Assembly: GCF_018687715.1 (NCBI RefSeq)
Contig: NC_056753.1
Coordinates: 27,343,445-27,407,444, forward strand
Length of the DNA: 64,000 nucleotides
Source of the DNA: Carya illinoinensis
Taxonomy: Eukaryota; Streptophyta; Magnoliopsida; Fagales; Juglandaceae
Reading direction: 5' to 3'
Below, piece after piece: positions 33,577 through 45,184 of this stretch. The translations under genes and the position numbers were made by a program. The notes under the pieces are model-generated. The model was given only the letters and a program-made list of their open reading frames with translations, was not told the origin of the DNA and ran no database searches. Numbering within the stretch: the first letter of the stretch is position 1; each line of letters begins with the position of its first letter.

Positions 33577-35576
33577 TGTGAGGGAGGTTATTCCCAAGGT
33601 TGGGCCGAGCCAAACATGCCTAGCCTACAATGCCCCGATAGGCCTAAAGTAGCCCAGCAAGGCAAAATGGGCCCACGAGGATAGAATGGGCTGAGCCTGG
33701 AAGAGCAAGGCTGGCCCAGAAAGCATAGAAAGAGGCAGTTAAATGGCATGCGCTAACAGGGTCGAGATTCGATGACTGACACCATTACTAGCTGACCATC
33801 CCTGCATGCAAAGTCAGGGAAAACCCTTGCCCTTGAGCCCCCAGTAGCTGGATAGGCCTTAACAGTGAGCACTTCTGATCAAGGCCAAGCCACATTTAAT
33901 GGAGGGTGGAGACTGATACCCCACAATGTGAGGCCACACTGCATTTAATGAAGGATGGGAGCAAGCATGCCACGATGTGCCTCCTAGATTGTCAGTGGTC
34001 ACCACGATCGGGCCTAGATAGTCTATCGCGTGGCAGGAAGATGGCAGGGGATGCAGTTTGGGTATGAAGCAACCCACCCACGATTAACTTGCCAAGGACC
34101 ATCCCTACTAGGTATATATATATACCCTCTTGTGGGGGAAAAACTCTCTAGATACTTTCCCTACTTGAACTCCTATAATTCACAAAAATATAACCATATT
34201 CTGACTTAAGCATCGGAGATATTCCTCACCCCCTGAAGCCTTCACTTCTCTATTATTGTTGGCACAGTTCCGCCACCGTGGAGTTGCTTGGGCTGCAAAA
34301 CACGACATCAACAATGGTGTCGGTTGTGGGATCTTTCCTATAGAGGCATGTACTTCGTATGCTGGCAATCACGTGGTCCCAAACCACGCTGAGGGAAGAA
34401 GAATAGTTCAAAGTGATGGAAGAGAGACTCACCAAAATGGGATACGCGATAAAGAAACTAATGGAGGAGGTGCGAACGCTTCGGCAAGAAAAAGTCGCAC
34501 TGACAGGTCCAACGACCTACTAGAACACTTGGAGATATTCAAGGCCCACATGACCCTACACGGGTTCTCGGTTGCATGCTGAACTTTCCTGCTGACGTTG
34601 AAGGGAGCCGCACAGGCCTGGTTCGTGTCCCTGCCATTGGGATTCATGGATAGTTTCAGTGAGCTAGCTTGTCTCTTCCTAACGAAGTTTATGGTGAGCC
34701 AGATGCCTGCCGCCTACCTCCTTACGGTAAAGCAACGGGATGACGAGAGCCTGAAATTTTACCTCTCTCGATTCAATTAGGAGCGCATGACCATGGATAA
34801 TCAGGATGAAATGATCACTCTGAGGACTTACTGGAGGGGATCTAACAGTGGAACCCAATCATGGCTAAGATAGCCCAGAAGACCCCCCACAGCAAAAAGA
34901 GAGTTCATGGACCTAGCCGAAGGCTTTACCAAAGCTAAGGACACCCTCTAGGCCCTGATGGCCCCCTCGAAGGCCAAGCTAGACAAGCGGACAAGAAGGT
35001 TGTCAGGTGGAAAGGCGGGACGAACTACGAGAGAAGCAAGAAAGGTGCACATGAGGTCAAGAAAAAGAATGACGCACTTGCTCGAGCTCGCGGCAGGCCC
35101 AGTGCACACATGAGCATGGCTGTAGAAGGCAAACGCACCTCGAGCCCATGATAGGAGCCACAACGAGGTCAAGAGAACTGCAAGTACTGCACCTACCACT
35201 GGACGAACTAGCATCGTACCGAGGACTACTACACATTGAAGCGAAGGATGGAGGAGTTAAGGAGTCTGTTGGATTAGTGACGACAAGTGGACAGGCAATG
35301 GGAACGAAAAGTAGAGAACCACCCGAGGCCCCTATGGAGCGAGAGTTTGAGGAGACAAAGGGCCAGAAGGGAAGGCCCAAAGAGCCCATAGCGCAGGAGC
35401 CCGATGAGGACATACAACCTAGTGGGTGAGATTCGTACGATCACAGGAGAATAAGCAGGAAAGGCTCCACCTCATTAGCTCAAAGGGCTTACGACTGAAG
35501 AGTTTGGTACGAGGAAGTGTTCATGACGGGGAGAGTCGCGGCCAGTACTAGAAAAGCCGCCATAACTTTAAACGAG
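33577..35576 (+). mobile_element. Decayed Tat-like Ty3/gypsy element, copy 2
   Basis: The LTR runs from TGTGAGGGAGG (33577) to about 34313. It is followed by a primer-site-like TGGTGTCGGTTGTGGGATC at 34315. Gag pieces follow, and homology to copy 1 continues to GAACGAGAAGGATGA near 35580. There the sequence switches abruptly to repeat unit U. Protease, reverse transcriptase and integrase are missing. Confidence 0.75.
34430..34780 (+). pseudogene. Tat-like gag domain, copy 2
   Basis: The best preserved part (34598-34780) encodes AAQAWFVSLPLGFMDSFSEL, then ACLFLTKFM and RDDESLKFYLSRFN, the core of the retrotransposon gag domain (PF03732 type). Upstream pieces (LLEHLEIFKAHMTLHGF) are in another frame. 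Stops at about 34580 and 34780 break it. Confidence 0.75.
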
Positions 35577-35764
35577 AAGGATGATACCCTTACATCTTCA
35601 TCCTACTCATTCATTACCCATCTTTATTTTTTCATTTTTTTTTCTATATTGCGGCCTGCCTTCTCTATTCAAGGTCTATTGCATTTTTTCTCGTCAGTCT
35701 ACCTGTCTAAGAAGCTTTCAGTGAATAAGTTTTATTCAAAAAACAAAATCCCAAAGCCCCCCCG

Positions 35765-35814
<50 letters not shown>

Positions 35815-35845
35815 AGCCCCCCCTCTTCTTTCATTTTCTGTGGCT
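35577..35845 (+). repeat. Repeat unit U, left inverted arm
   Basis: It matches 23450-23720 in the same orientation and 36657-36910 in the opposite one. A (CT)n tract of ~22 units lies at 35767-35811. Together with the inverted copy it brackets the peroxidase pseudogene. Confidence 0.7.
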
Positions 35846-35919
35846 AGCCATCGTGCGACGTAGCAGTCAAGCTCACCCAGCCCAAATCCCTAACGTTTGG
35901 TGGTCTTGTGGTTCCAATA

Positions 35920-36655
35920 CTTGTGGATGGGTTGTCTCCTGTGCAGACATTGTTGTTGTTGCTGCACGTGATTTTGTTTACTTGGTAAGTGCTTATTGTA
36001 CAATCTCTTTACTTTGTTATTGCACTGCATGCCCTCATTTTGGAGACATGTAAATCGACCTTGATCAACTCAAATTTTACATTTTTCTAAACATTAATAA
36101 TCACAATATTGGTTGTCATTACGACGGTGACAATAATTAGCTGGCAATAAATGTTGTGCATATGCCGCCTCCTTTATCTAAATTCTCTACTACAAAGAAT
36201 TGCTGAAATTACATACTTCCAAACTTTCAGTGTGAATTTTCATGCCTTTAATTTCCTCGATTGCTGCTGGCAAAAAGCCTGAGTATAGTCTGCCATTAGG
36301 AAGGAGGACGAGCTAACATTTTCTTCACGAGAAACAACGCGGCGATCAACCTTCCCTCATCCACAAACAATGCTAGTGAGCTTGTCGCCTGGCTATCCAA
36401 CTTTAACCTTAATGCCACAGATCTAGTTGCCCTCTTCGACGCTCGCACCATTAGCATCAACCACTACACTTCTCTAACTTCTCGGCTCTACCCATCTCTA
36501 GACTCTACCTTGAACTACACTTTCGTCGAAGAACTCCTGGAAATCTGTCCCGCAGCAGATTCCAACGGCACTATCGTGCTCGATATCTAGACACCAAATA
36601 AATATGATTACAAGTACTACATTAACCTCATGAGCTGCGAAGGCTTATTCACATC
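35920..36655 (+). pseudogene. Class III peroxidase pseudogene (two exon parts)
   Basis: The first exon part (35920-35983) encodes CGWVVSCADIVVVAARDFVYL, the helix D motif of plant secretory peroxidases. It ends at GTAAGT, the position of a conserved peroxidase intron. The second part starts after about 36235, has EYSLPLGRR, then (after a frameshift) NIFFTRNNAAINLPSST, ELVAWLSNFNLNATDLVAL, SRLYPSLDSTLNYT and EICPAADSN. The proximal haem motif, normally GAHTIG, reads DARTIS, so the haem-ligand His is lost; a nearby Cys of the C-x-SF motif is Tyr. A stop follows IVLDI. The fragment stops at 36655, exactly where the inverted copy of U begins. Function is impossible; the parent gene is elsewhere. 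Confidence 0.8.
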
Positions 36656-36656
36656 A

Positions 36657-37270
36657 GGCCACCAAAAACAAAAGAAGAGGGGCGGGCTTCAGGGAGAGAT
36701 AGAGAGTTTGTCGAGGGGGGCTTTGGGATTTTTTTTTTTTTTTTTTTAAATAAAGCTTATCTTACTAATACCTTCTGACACGGGTAGGCCAATGAGAAAA
36801 AATGTGGCAGACCTTGGATAGAGAAGGTAGGCAACACTGCAGAGAAAAAAATGAAAAAATAAAGATAGGTAATAAATGGGCAGGTAGGAGACGTAAGGGT
36901 ATATATATAATGTCAGTTATACGAGGTTATCCTCTTCGATATGATGTTTGCGTCATAAACTTGGCACAACATACAGTCCGTCGGGCTTTATTAATCCATC
37001 TCTCACATGAATTTCGTGAACAAGAAACAACACTTTTCATATGCTAGCTACCTTCATTCTCAATTTCAACTTTCATCCCATTTTCTTCACTTCAAGTCAT
37101 TGCTGGTTAAGGCTCAGAGATTAGCAGATTGTGACAAACTGAAAAGAATGGAGGAGATTGAGAGATTGGCCGGGCACAGTGCATGGTAGAAGCTTTATAT
37201 TTATATTAATTAAACAATGTTAGAAAAGATTCAACCAAACACATTGGGGATCCTCCTAATACGGCCTATA
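36657..37270 (-). repeat. Repeat unit U, right inverted arm
   Basis: The reverse complement aligns with 23050-23720: CCCCAATGTGTTTGGTTG, AATATAAAGCTTCTACCATG, CTCAATCTCCTCCATTCT and TACCTTCTCTATCCAAGG occur in the same order. A + strand frame (KAQRLADCDKLKRMEEIERL, about 37100-37185) looks protein-like and recurs, damaged, in the 23-kb copy, so it may be another captured exon. Unit U at 35577 carries only the inner 270 bases of this arm. Confidence 0.7.
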
Positions 37271-37333
37271 CTTTGTTTGACACGGGAATAGTCGTAACAA
37301 ATTAAGAGAGAACCCTTAAAAGAAGGGTCGTAC

Positions 37334-37675
37334 TGTTGCACCTCAGGCCTGTCCAAAATCACACAAAACGATATTTAAGTGGTTCAGCAAATTATTTACG
37401 TCTACTGGAGTCTCTTTTACTGAATTTGTACGAGATTACAAAAAACTCTACAAATTCTCTCTCACGTCCTTTCTTTCTCTCTGATATTTGCCCACCCCCA
37501 CTCTTCACAATTGAGCTCTCCCTTTTATAGGGGAGAGCAGCCTACAATCTCTAATTTCGGTACAGCAATTTATGACCTTGCTGGAGAGATTTGGGTGGGT
37601 GGCGCCTAATACTCCAAAATAGATAACTGTGCTGAGTTTGCAGGGGGTTGGTTTCACACTTAGGGTGGTTCAACA
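37334..37675 (-). mobile_element. 3' LTR of the minus-strand copia element
   Basis: Ends are TGTTG..CAACA type. It includes TTTTATAGGGGAGAGC, the reverse complement of a promoter-like CTCTCCCCTATAAAAGG. It aligns from 37412 to its end with 41768-42029, with about a dozen differences by eye, suggesting an old insertion. Confidence 0.85.
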
Positions 37676-37805
37676 ATTACCTCCTCCACCCAAGTGTGCC
37701 ATACCAGGCTGCTTATAAACTGATTCATTCTTCAAATGAACGCACATCATTCTTTGACATGAGAGACTTCCTCTATCGAATAAGCTCCAATGCACTCGAG
37801 GGTAC

Positions 37806-38162
37806 TCAGCAGTGTACAATACTGATCAAGTCCAAACACTGTTGGAACTTGATCCATGTGACGACTTTCGTCAACATATCTGCTGAATTATCTTCAGTGC
37901 CAATTTTCTGAAGTTTGAGGTCCTCTTCTTCTAATATTTCACGTACAAAGTAAAATCGGACATCTATGTGTTTTGTTCGAGAGTGATATACTTGATTCTT
38001 AGGCAAATGAATTGCACTTTGACTGTCAAAATAAACGATAACATCTTGCTGCTTAAAGCCCAAATCTGTTACCAATCCCTGTAACCAAATGGTTTCTTTC
38101 ACGGCTTCTGTTACAGTCATGTATTCAGCCTCAGAGGATGATAGTGCAATTGTAGACTGCAA
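37806..38162 (-). pseudogene. copia RNase H domain
   Basis: The frame contains QSTIALSSSEAEYMTVTEAV, with the catalytic Glu, and VYFDSQSAIHLPKN, with a catalytic Asp, followed by HIDVRFYFVRE and ADMLTK, the usual C-terminus of copia polyproteins. Upstream (38163-38758) the RT connection region is readable only across several stops. Confidence 0.85.
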
Positions 38163-38758
38163 AGTTTATCATCAACTAACTGGTCCTCCAGCCATAGTGA
38201 ACACATATCCAGTTGTCGATCGGCATTTGTCAAGATCACCCACATAGTCTGAGTCAACATATCCAGTTACTAGACTATCTTCACTCTTCTCGAACTTCAA
38301 ACCAATATCTATGGTTCCTAAAATATACCGTAAAATCCACTTAGCCGCATGTCAATGAACATTTCCAGGATTATGCATATAGCGACTAACTAAGCTAACG
38401 GCCTGGGAAATATCAGGTTGTGTACACACCATGGCATACATTAAGCTTCTAACAACACTTACATATGAGACATTCCTCATGTAGTCCCGCTCTTCATCAT
38501 CTTTAGGAGGCTACAATGCACTGAGCTTGAAATATGGGGCCATAGGAGTAATCACCGGCTTCGTTTTCGAGTCGATGTTGAAACTTTGCAGTATTCTCTT
38601 CAGATACTACTTCTGAGTAAGGTGAACTGTACCTTTCACCATATCTCTACTGATCTCCATCCTCAGTATTTTTCGTGCTTCTTCTAGATCTTTCATTTCA
38701 AACTCATGATTTAACTGAGTTTTTAAGCGATTGATCTCCCCCTTACTTTTACATGTAA

Positions 38759-39313
38759 TTAACATATTTTACATGCAATTAACATATTATATACATATAA
38801 AAGCAAATAAATGAAAGATCCATTTGCTAGTTTTCTGAAATATACACGATGATCATATTGGCAACGAGTGTATTTCAGATCCATCATAAAGCGGTCAAAC
38901 CGCTTATACCATTGCCGAGGTGACTGCTTCAAGCCATAGAGAGATTTCTTCAGACTACATACCCAATTTTCTTTTCCAGCTTCTTTAAAACCCTCTAGTT
39001 GAGACAGATAAATCTTTTCTTCTAGATCACCATGTAAGAAAGTTGTTTTTACATCAAGCTGTGCAACTAAAGCTAGCAATATCTGAATGGATGAATGCTT
39101 CATAACAGGAGAGAATACTTCACTATAGTCAATTCCCTCTGTCTGAGTGTAGCCCTTGGCTACCAACCTAGCTTTGTATACCAATCCATTTTTAGCAGCT
39201 TGATCATCTTTCTGATTGAAGATCCACTTACAGTCAATTGTCTTCTTTCCTTTTGGAAGCGGCACAAGCTCCCAAGTCTGGTTCTGGTGAAAAGACTGCA
39301 TCTCTTCATTCAT
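38759..39313 (-). pseudogene. copia reverse transcriptase
   Basis: Recognisable motifs are NQTWELVPLPKGKKTIDCKW, KARLVAKGYTQTEGIDY, FSPVMKHSSIQILLAL, and QLDVKTTFLHGDLEEKIY with the first catalytic Asp. The polymerase box reads LLLYVYNMLIA where YVDDM is expected, so both box aspartates are lost. The end of this frame at 38759 is a stop. Confidence 0.85.
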
Positions 39314-39556
39314 TGCATTTGTCCATTCAACTTATTCACTGGACTGTATGGCTTCTCTGTAAGTGGTTGGGATCTCACCCCCTTCAGCTGGTAATGCATA
39401 TGTCACATAGTCTGCAAAACGTGTCGGTACACGTTTCTCTCATCTCTGTTTGTTGGTTGATATTGATTCGGGTTGACATGGAGGTACTATGACTGGACTA
39501 TCAACCTTATCTTTTCCATGCTTTCCCAATTTCTTTGACGTAATAAACTTCACATT

Positions 39557-40430
39557 CTACGAATCATCTAATGTTTTGCCATTATTGCTGTCTTCACTGG
39601 AATCTTTATGCTTATGTGACTTAAGCATCTCAGATTCGTTGAATGTAACATCTCTACTGATGATTATGTTTTTAGACTTTATGGACCAGAGTCTATACCC
39701 TTTTACACCAGTACTAAAGCCCAAGAATTTTGTTTTCTTGGCTCTAGGATCAAGCTTACTTTCTTTAGCATGATAGTAAGCAGGACATCCGAAAATGTGT
39801 AAGGAGTCATAATCAGTAGCATGTGTACCTCTCCACATTTCAGTGGGTGTCTTCCCATCATTGGCAGCTGCGGGTAGTCAGTAGATGAGGTGGCAGGCAT
39901 ATGTCACAGCTTCAATCCAAAATTGTTTACTGAATCCAACATCCAGCAACATACATCGCACTTTCTCTAGTAAAGTACGATTCATTCGTTTTGTCACACC
40001 ATTCTGCTACGGTGTACCTCGTACCATGAAGTATCTGACAATTCCATCTCTTCAGCATACTTCCATGAAGGGGTCTGAAGTGTACTCACCTCTATTATCA
40101 TATCTGAGTCGCTTGATCTTTCTGCCAGTCTGAGTCTTAATCATTTTCTTCAAATCAAGGAAGATTTTCAACACTTCGTCTTTATTCTTCATTGTATATT
40201 CCCACACACGACGAGAATAATCATCCACAAAAGTTACAAACCAATGCTTACCTCCCAAAGATGCATTTTGGGTAAATCCCTAAACATCAGAGTGTACATA
40301 GTCAAGTATCCCTTGTGTATTGTGTACAGCGGTTCCAAACTTGATCCGCCCCTGCTTCCCCAATACACAGTGCTCACAGAAAGACAGTTTACCAGTCTTG
40401 GCACCTTTGAGTAAGCCTTACTTCACCAGT
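39557..40430 (-). pseudogene. copia integrase
   Basis: The first half (40052-40258) has GGKHWFVTFVDDYSRRVWEY, with a catalytic Asp, and RLRYDNRGEYTS. Then comes QNGVTKRMNRTLLEK, in which the usual catalytic Glu (QNGVAERMN) is Lys. The second half (39557-39838) has the typical FGCPAYYHAKE, DPRAKKTKFLGFSTGVKGYR and FNE blocks. Several stops lie between 39840 and 40050 and upstream of 40258. Confidence 0.8.
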
Positions 40431-40471
40431 GTTTACAAAACTTTTTCTCCTGCGTGTCCTATACGCATATG

Positions 40472-40993
40472 CTAAAGACTGGTGGTGTCAGCATCAGTCT
40501 CATCTAGCTTCTCACAGCATGTGGAAGCTCTTCCATCAACAGTACTTCCTTGCAAGAAGTACAAGTTTCCTCGCCTCAAACCCTTCATTGCCACTTGAAC
40601 TCCTATTAGTACTTTGAGAGTTCCGTCTTCAATGGTGATTCTGAATCCCTTTGAATCTAGAGATCCCAGTGAGATGAGATTCTTCCGCAAGTCCGAAACG
40701 TACCAAACTTCTGTCAGAGTCTTGACGTTGCCATCGTGCAGCTTTAACCGAATGCTACCTATTCCCTGAGTCTTATAGGCACTGTCATTGCCCATAAGTA
40801 CTGCTCCACCCTTAATCTTTGTGAAGTCAGTAAACCAGTCCCGATTGGGACACATGTGATAGGTGCATCCGGAATCTATAATCCATTCATCGGAATGACA
40901 AATGGATGATGAACTTGTCAAGACAAAATCTGAATCATCATCTATGTCCATGACATTGGTTGTGGTGGGTTGATTCTGCTGTTGTCCCTTCAA
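40472..40993 (-). pseudogene. copia protease and GAG-pre-integrase region
   Basis: The frame has DEWIIDSGCTYHMCPNRDWF, which keeps the DSG active-site triplet of the aspartic protease. It is followed by VLMGNDSAYKTQGIGSIRL and VWYVSDLRKNLISLGSLDSK, the usual protease-to-integrase linker of this clade. Immediately upstream (about 40995-41060) is a CCHC zinc knuckle with one stop. Confidence 0.85.
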
Positions 40994-41134
40994 CTTGGGA
41001 CAATCCTTCTTTCAGTGTCTTTTGTTGCGACAAAAGGAACACTCGTCTCTGGTGAGTTTTCTGCCGACTGATGAACCACCTGATGTGGCTTGGGTTTTCG
41101 ATTGAAAACCTTTCTTCTTTCCTGGATACCTTGA

Positions 41135-41677
41135 CTATGGTCTCCCTCTTGCTGTTAGCGCTTTACTTGATGTATCTTGTTGTACCTGCTTATCTTTTTT
41201 ACGGTACTTATTGCTAATTAAAGAACTAGATACATCGTCAAAACTAATATTTTCCTTCCCATACAGTAGAGTAGTAATTAAATGTTCATATGTATCAGGC
41301 AATGAATTTAACAAAAGTAAAGCTTTATCTTCATCTTGGATTCCAACATCCAAGTTTAACAAATCAGCAAGAATTTGGTTATAAATATTCAGATGTTCAG
41401 ACATTGAAATACCTTCACGAAATTGAAATCTGAATAGCTTTTTCTTCAAGTGCAAACGGCTCTCAATGCTCTTCTTCATGAATTTATCCTCCAATTTCTG
41501 CCAAAGTTCATTAGTATTTGTCTCTCTCATGAAAAAATACTTCTGTTCTTTGGTAAGGCATAACCGGATTGTACTACAAGCTTGGGTGTTAAGTTTCCTC
41601 CAATCCTTTTCAGTCATGTCATCTGATCGTTCTTCCAACGCAATATCCAATTCTTGTTGGATCAAAACGTCCATCAC
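41135..41677 (-). pseudogene. copia gag
   Basis: The frame encodes a UBN2-type copia gag: TEKDWRKLNTQACSTIRLCL, ELWQKLEDKFMKKSIESRLH and SDLLNLDVGI-like (ADLLNLDVGIQDEDKALLLL) with LPDTYEHLITTLLYGKE. The N-terminus (SNAKFEVEKFDGTSN) lies upstream up to 41760 but is separated by a stop where a Trp codon is expected. The start codon has been deleted with the 5' LTR end. Confidence 0.85.
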
Positions 41678-41767
41678 TTCACGCTGCTACATACCCAAGT
41701 TGCTTGTTCCATCAAACTTCTCAACTTCAAACTTGGCATTTGACACTATAGATCGACGCCCAAAGCC

Positions 41768-42029
41768 TCTTTTACTGAATTTGTACGAGATTACAAAAAA
41801 CTCTACAAATTCTCTCTCACGTCCTCTCTTTCTCTCTGATATTTGCCCACCCCACTTTTCACAACTGAGCTCTCCCTTTTATAAGGGAGAGCAGCCTACA
41901 ATCTCTGATTTCGGGGCAGCAATTTATGACCTTGCTGGAGAGATTTGGGTGGGTGGCGCCTAATACTCCAAAATAGAGAACGGTGCTGAGTTTGCAGGGG
42001 GTTGGTTTCACACTTAGGGTGGTTCAACA
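41768..42029 (-). mobile_element. Truncated 5' LTR of the minus-strand copia element
   Basis: It matches 37412-37675. The remaining ~78 bases (37334-37411 in the other LTR) are replaced by gag sequence (GGGCGTCGATCTATAG on the minus strand). A deletion therefore removed the LTR end, the primer-binding site and the gag start codon. Confidence 0.85.
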
Positions 42030-42034
42030 CGTAC

Positions 42035-42501
42035 ATGGTGGTGGTTGTGGTTATGATGGGGTTCAGTTAATGTCAAAGTTGAATGTATAAGTCAGCATCA
42101 ACATGTCGATGGAGATGATACCTTTGCTGAACATCTCGAGCTGGCCTACGCCCATTGCCTTCGTCGACGGCTACTTTTTCCATGTCTACGAAGAAGTCCA
42201 TCGACATCAGCCATATCACTTCAGCAGGTTGTCTCTCTGTGTGTGTCTCCTCAGGTGTCATGAAGCTAATTGAAATGCAGATGAACAAATAGAAATGGAA
42301 ATAATGAATGTAAAATGAGAGAGAATATAAAGACAAACGATTGATAAAATTGTATCGATATATTGGATTGCTCGAGGCAATCCTTCCTCCCCAATAGCCA
42401 ACGTTTACAAGAATTTACATAATGCCTCTTTACACTATCCAACTCAATACATATAATGATTCTATGTAAAGCTAAATAGAGGCCATGGTGTTTTAAGTTC
42501 A
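42035..42501. other. Stretch between copia and gypsy LTR
   Basis: No gene was recognised. A minus-strand frame (42073-42262) starting at an internal ATG would give ~62 aa with EGNGRRPARDVQQRYHLHRH. It is short and has no known family, so I do not claim it. Confidence 0.3.
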
Positions 42502-43630
42502 CGTGACATCCCTCATTTTCTTATGTTTTAATCAGTTATTTTTTTTAATTATTTTATTGGTTCCTTTATTTTAAGTTGATTATTATTATTATTATTATTA
42601 TAGTATTTTATCATTTACTATTTAAGTTGTGTAATTTATTTTAATGTGCTTTTTCTTATTATTTATATGCTCTTTATTTCAAATTATTTTATAATTGGTT
42701 TTTATCATCTTATTTTATTTTATTATTACTAAGTTATTTGTTTTTATTTATTTTAAGTCAATTAATTATATGTTTAAGTTCCTTTCGTTGGATCAGTTTT
42801 AAGACCCCTAGATGAAAAGCCTGGATCTAATTTCCTTTTTTTTCCCTTTCTCCCTTTTTCTTTTCCCTTTTTTCCCCTTTTTTCTCTTTCCTCTTTTTCT
42901 CTTATTTTTCTTCCTCCTTCAACTCGCGCCTCTCTCTTTCTTTTTCTCTCCTCCATGCGTCCAGCCCCTATCATCCAACCCTACCACCGTGCGCTGCCCA
43001 CCTCATCAACTCCCCCTCAAGCCGATGACCCACCTCCATTGAACCCACCCTCCAACTAGCTGCCCTCCTCCCCCACGCTCCCATCAAACCCATTTGGTTT
43101 CTCCACCCAAGACCACCATGTAGCAGCCTCTTGTCTCTAGCTATTCTCTCCTTCATCGGTAACCACCCAGCCGCTTAACCCAATCACCCTCAGCCCCGTT
43201 CAACCCCTCTCGAAGCCACTCTCTCACACAGATTGGCTCTTCACGGCTCTATCTGCCGCCCCCGACGTCACCTACGGCTCCAAGCCATCACCATTGGCTC
43301 CACCAACCACCATAAGCCCCTCCATGCCTAACCATAACCTCCCCTTAGCTTCCCCTCCAAATTTCCAGTTTTGAGACTTACAACCACCCCTTGGAAAACA
43401 CCACTCCACTACTGCTCTGCTACTTTTGGCATCACCTTTGATATTCTAGAATTTCCTTTCCGCTATTTTAAGTAATTTTTCAAAGGATTTTCTTGAGATT
43501 TAAATATATTGTTACACTAACATATTTTTTACAGTCTGATTGGTTGTGATGGGCTTTGGGTCTGAGAAGTGTTAGGAAATTTATTGTAATTGTTGTCATA
43601 TATTGGTTTTGAGCTGGATTAGAGGATGGG
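42502..43630 (+). mobile_element. 5' part of a gypsy-type LTR
   Basis: It starts CGTGACATCCCTCATTTT and runs parallel to 6701-7900: TTATTTTATTGG, GTTGGATCAGTTTTAAGACCC and the CT-rich block TTTTTCTTTCCC are in the same order. It ends near 43630 without the 3' LTR half. The small frames on both strands here are not genes. Confidence 0.7.
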
Positions 43631-45184
43631 TTTATAATAAATATAATAAATAATATCTAATTATCTAATGCCACATCATAGAATGATGAGAAGATGATGA
43701 GAAAATAGTTAATGAATAGATTTTTTTTCAAAATTAAAAGCACACACCAGCACTTCTTTTTTAATTACTAAAATATGAAAAAAAATAATATTTATATTTA
43801 TATAATTCTACCTGTTGAAACGTGAATTATTGATAATGGCAAAAAATTTTAAATTCAAAATTTTGAATTTAAATTAAAAAAATTAATAATTCTATTTATT
43901 TGATTTTAAATATAAATATTACTTGAATAAGTAAAAATGATACTTATATATAACATCACTCAACGAGTGAAATTGAAATTGAAAGTACCATATTATATGT
44001 TACTTACCTCTATCTAATAATATATATATATATATATATCCTATTATTTAAGTGGTTATGAAGATGTTACAGTAATAAACAGCAAATTTTTATTCTTCCG
44101 TATTAAGTCCTTGTAACGAAGTGTGTCGATTTTTTTAAGAGCAATATTACATACAGTCACTTTTACGTACTCCTTACACACTCTATTGATATGATTGGCT
44201 GGATTAATTTTTTTTTAATATCCAACCAATCATATCACTGGAGTGCATAAAAGAATGCACAAAAAAGACTGCACATAAAATTTTTATTTTTTTAATATCC
44301 TGCCAATCTTTTCCAGCCACTACAGTAAATAAATAGTAAATATTATCCTTCCGTATTTATTTTTTATCCTTTTACCTTAATCTTTTGTCTCTACCGCCGG
44401 TTCTGTCATTGTAAAGGTATGAATTTTTTGTCCCCTTTCTTTATTTCTAAATATTTAAGAAAAGCCAAGACCTTGATGGTACGAGACTCAAACCTTTGTA
44501 AGATTTATTGGACTGGATCTCATTTTTTAATTTTTTTATTATTAAAAATTTATTTAAAAAAATGGCAAAAATGTTAAATAATATTTTTAATCGGTAGGTA
44601 AAAAAAAAAAAGGGTACTCATTATTGAAGAGAAAAAAATTAAAACATTAAAAACAAATTAAAAGAATTTACAAAATAAATTAAAAGAGATTACAAAAATA
44701 AATTAAATTTTAGAGTTCTTTTATATCATAAGGGTTTTTTTTTTTTTCCTTTTCTATTTATAACATTGTTATTTTATATCATAAAAAAATATATAACAGC
44801 CAATTTTATTCTTTAACTTTTTACTTTTTGATTTTTTTAAACTCTGGTTTTAGGGTCCTGTGGGAAGCATGTTAGTAGCCTATTTTGTTTTTTTTTTTAA
44901 GTCTAAATCTGGAGCCGTGATGGAGTAATCTTTTTAATTTTTAATTTTTATTTTTTAAAACTCTGGTTCTAGAGCCCGTGTGAAGTCATGTTAGCAGACG
45001 TTCCTTTTTTCTATTTATAATCAGTCCATTCATATGATAAACAAGTTTGTCTTATATTTTTTATATTAATAAGTGCCAATAATAAGAGAAGGGAAAAAAA
45101 TGAGTTTTACGTCTGGAGAGAAAGCGAGAGAAAGAGGAAGAGGAAAGAGGAAAAAATTTTATAAATTGATGGAGCTAACACATG
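43631..45184. other. AT-rich intergenic stretch with MITE
   Basis: A foldback MITE-like element spans about 44148-44285, with inner arms at 44187-44206 and 44217-44237 (TGATATGATTGGCTGGATTA and its inverted partner). 43922-44030 is a repeat shared with 52080-52190. No gene is visible. Confidence 0.5.

Larger units (their letters stand above)
37334..42029 (-). mobile_element. Ty1/copia element with target duplication, minus strand
   Basis: The element is flanked by CGTAC at 37329-37333 and CGTAC at 42030-42034. On the minus strand it begins TGTTGAACCACCC (42029) and ends at 37334. The 3' LTR is complete (37334-37675, 342 bp). The 5' LTR lacks its last ~78 bases, and the primer-binding site and start of gag are also deleted. 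Coding order on the minus strand is gag, protease, integrase, reverse transcriptase, RNase H. All are broken by stops. It was probably full-length once, as shown by the perfect target duplication. Confidence 0.9.

Noticed and set aside
35057..35429. Frames on both strands in the gag C-terminal zone of copy 2
   Set aside because: They are remnants or shadows of the Tat-like polyprotein, without an identifiable domain of their own.
42073..42336. A small minus-strand frame with hydrophobic start, candidate secreted peptide
   Set aside because: The hydrophobic start depends on a TTG start codon; from the first ATG only ~62 residues remain, without family or conservation evidence.
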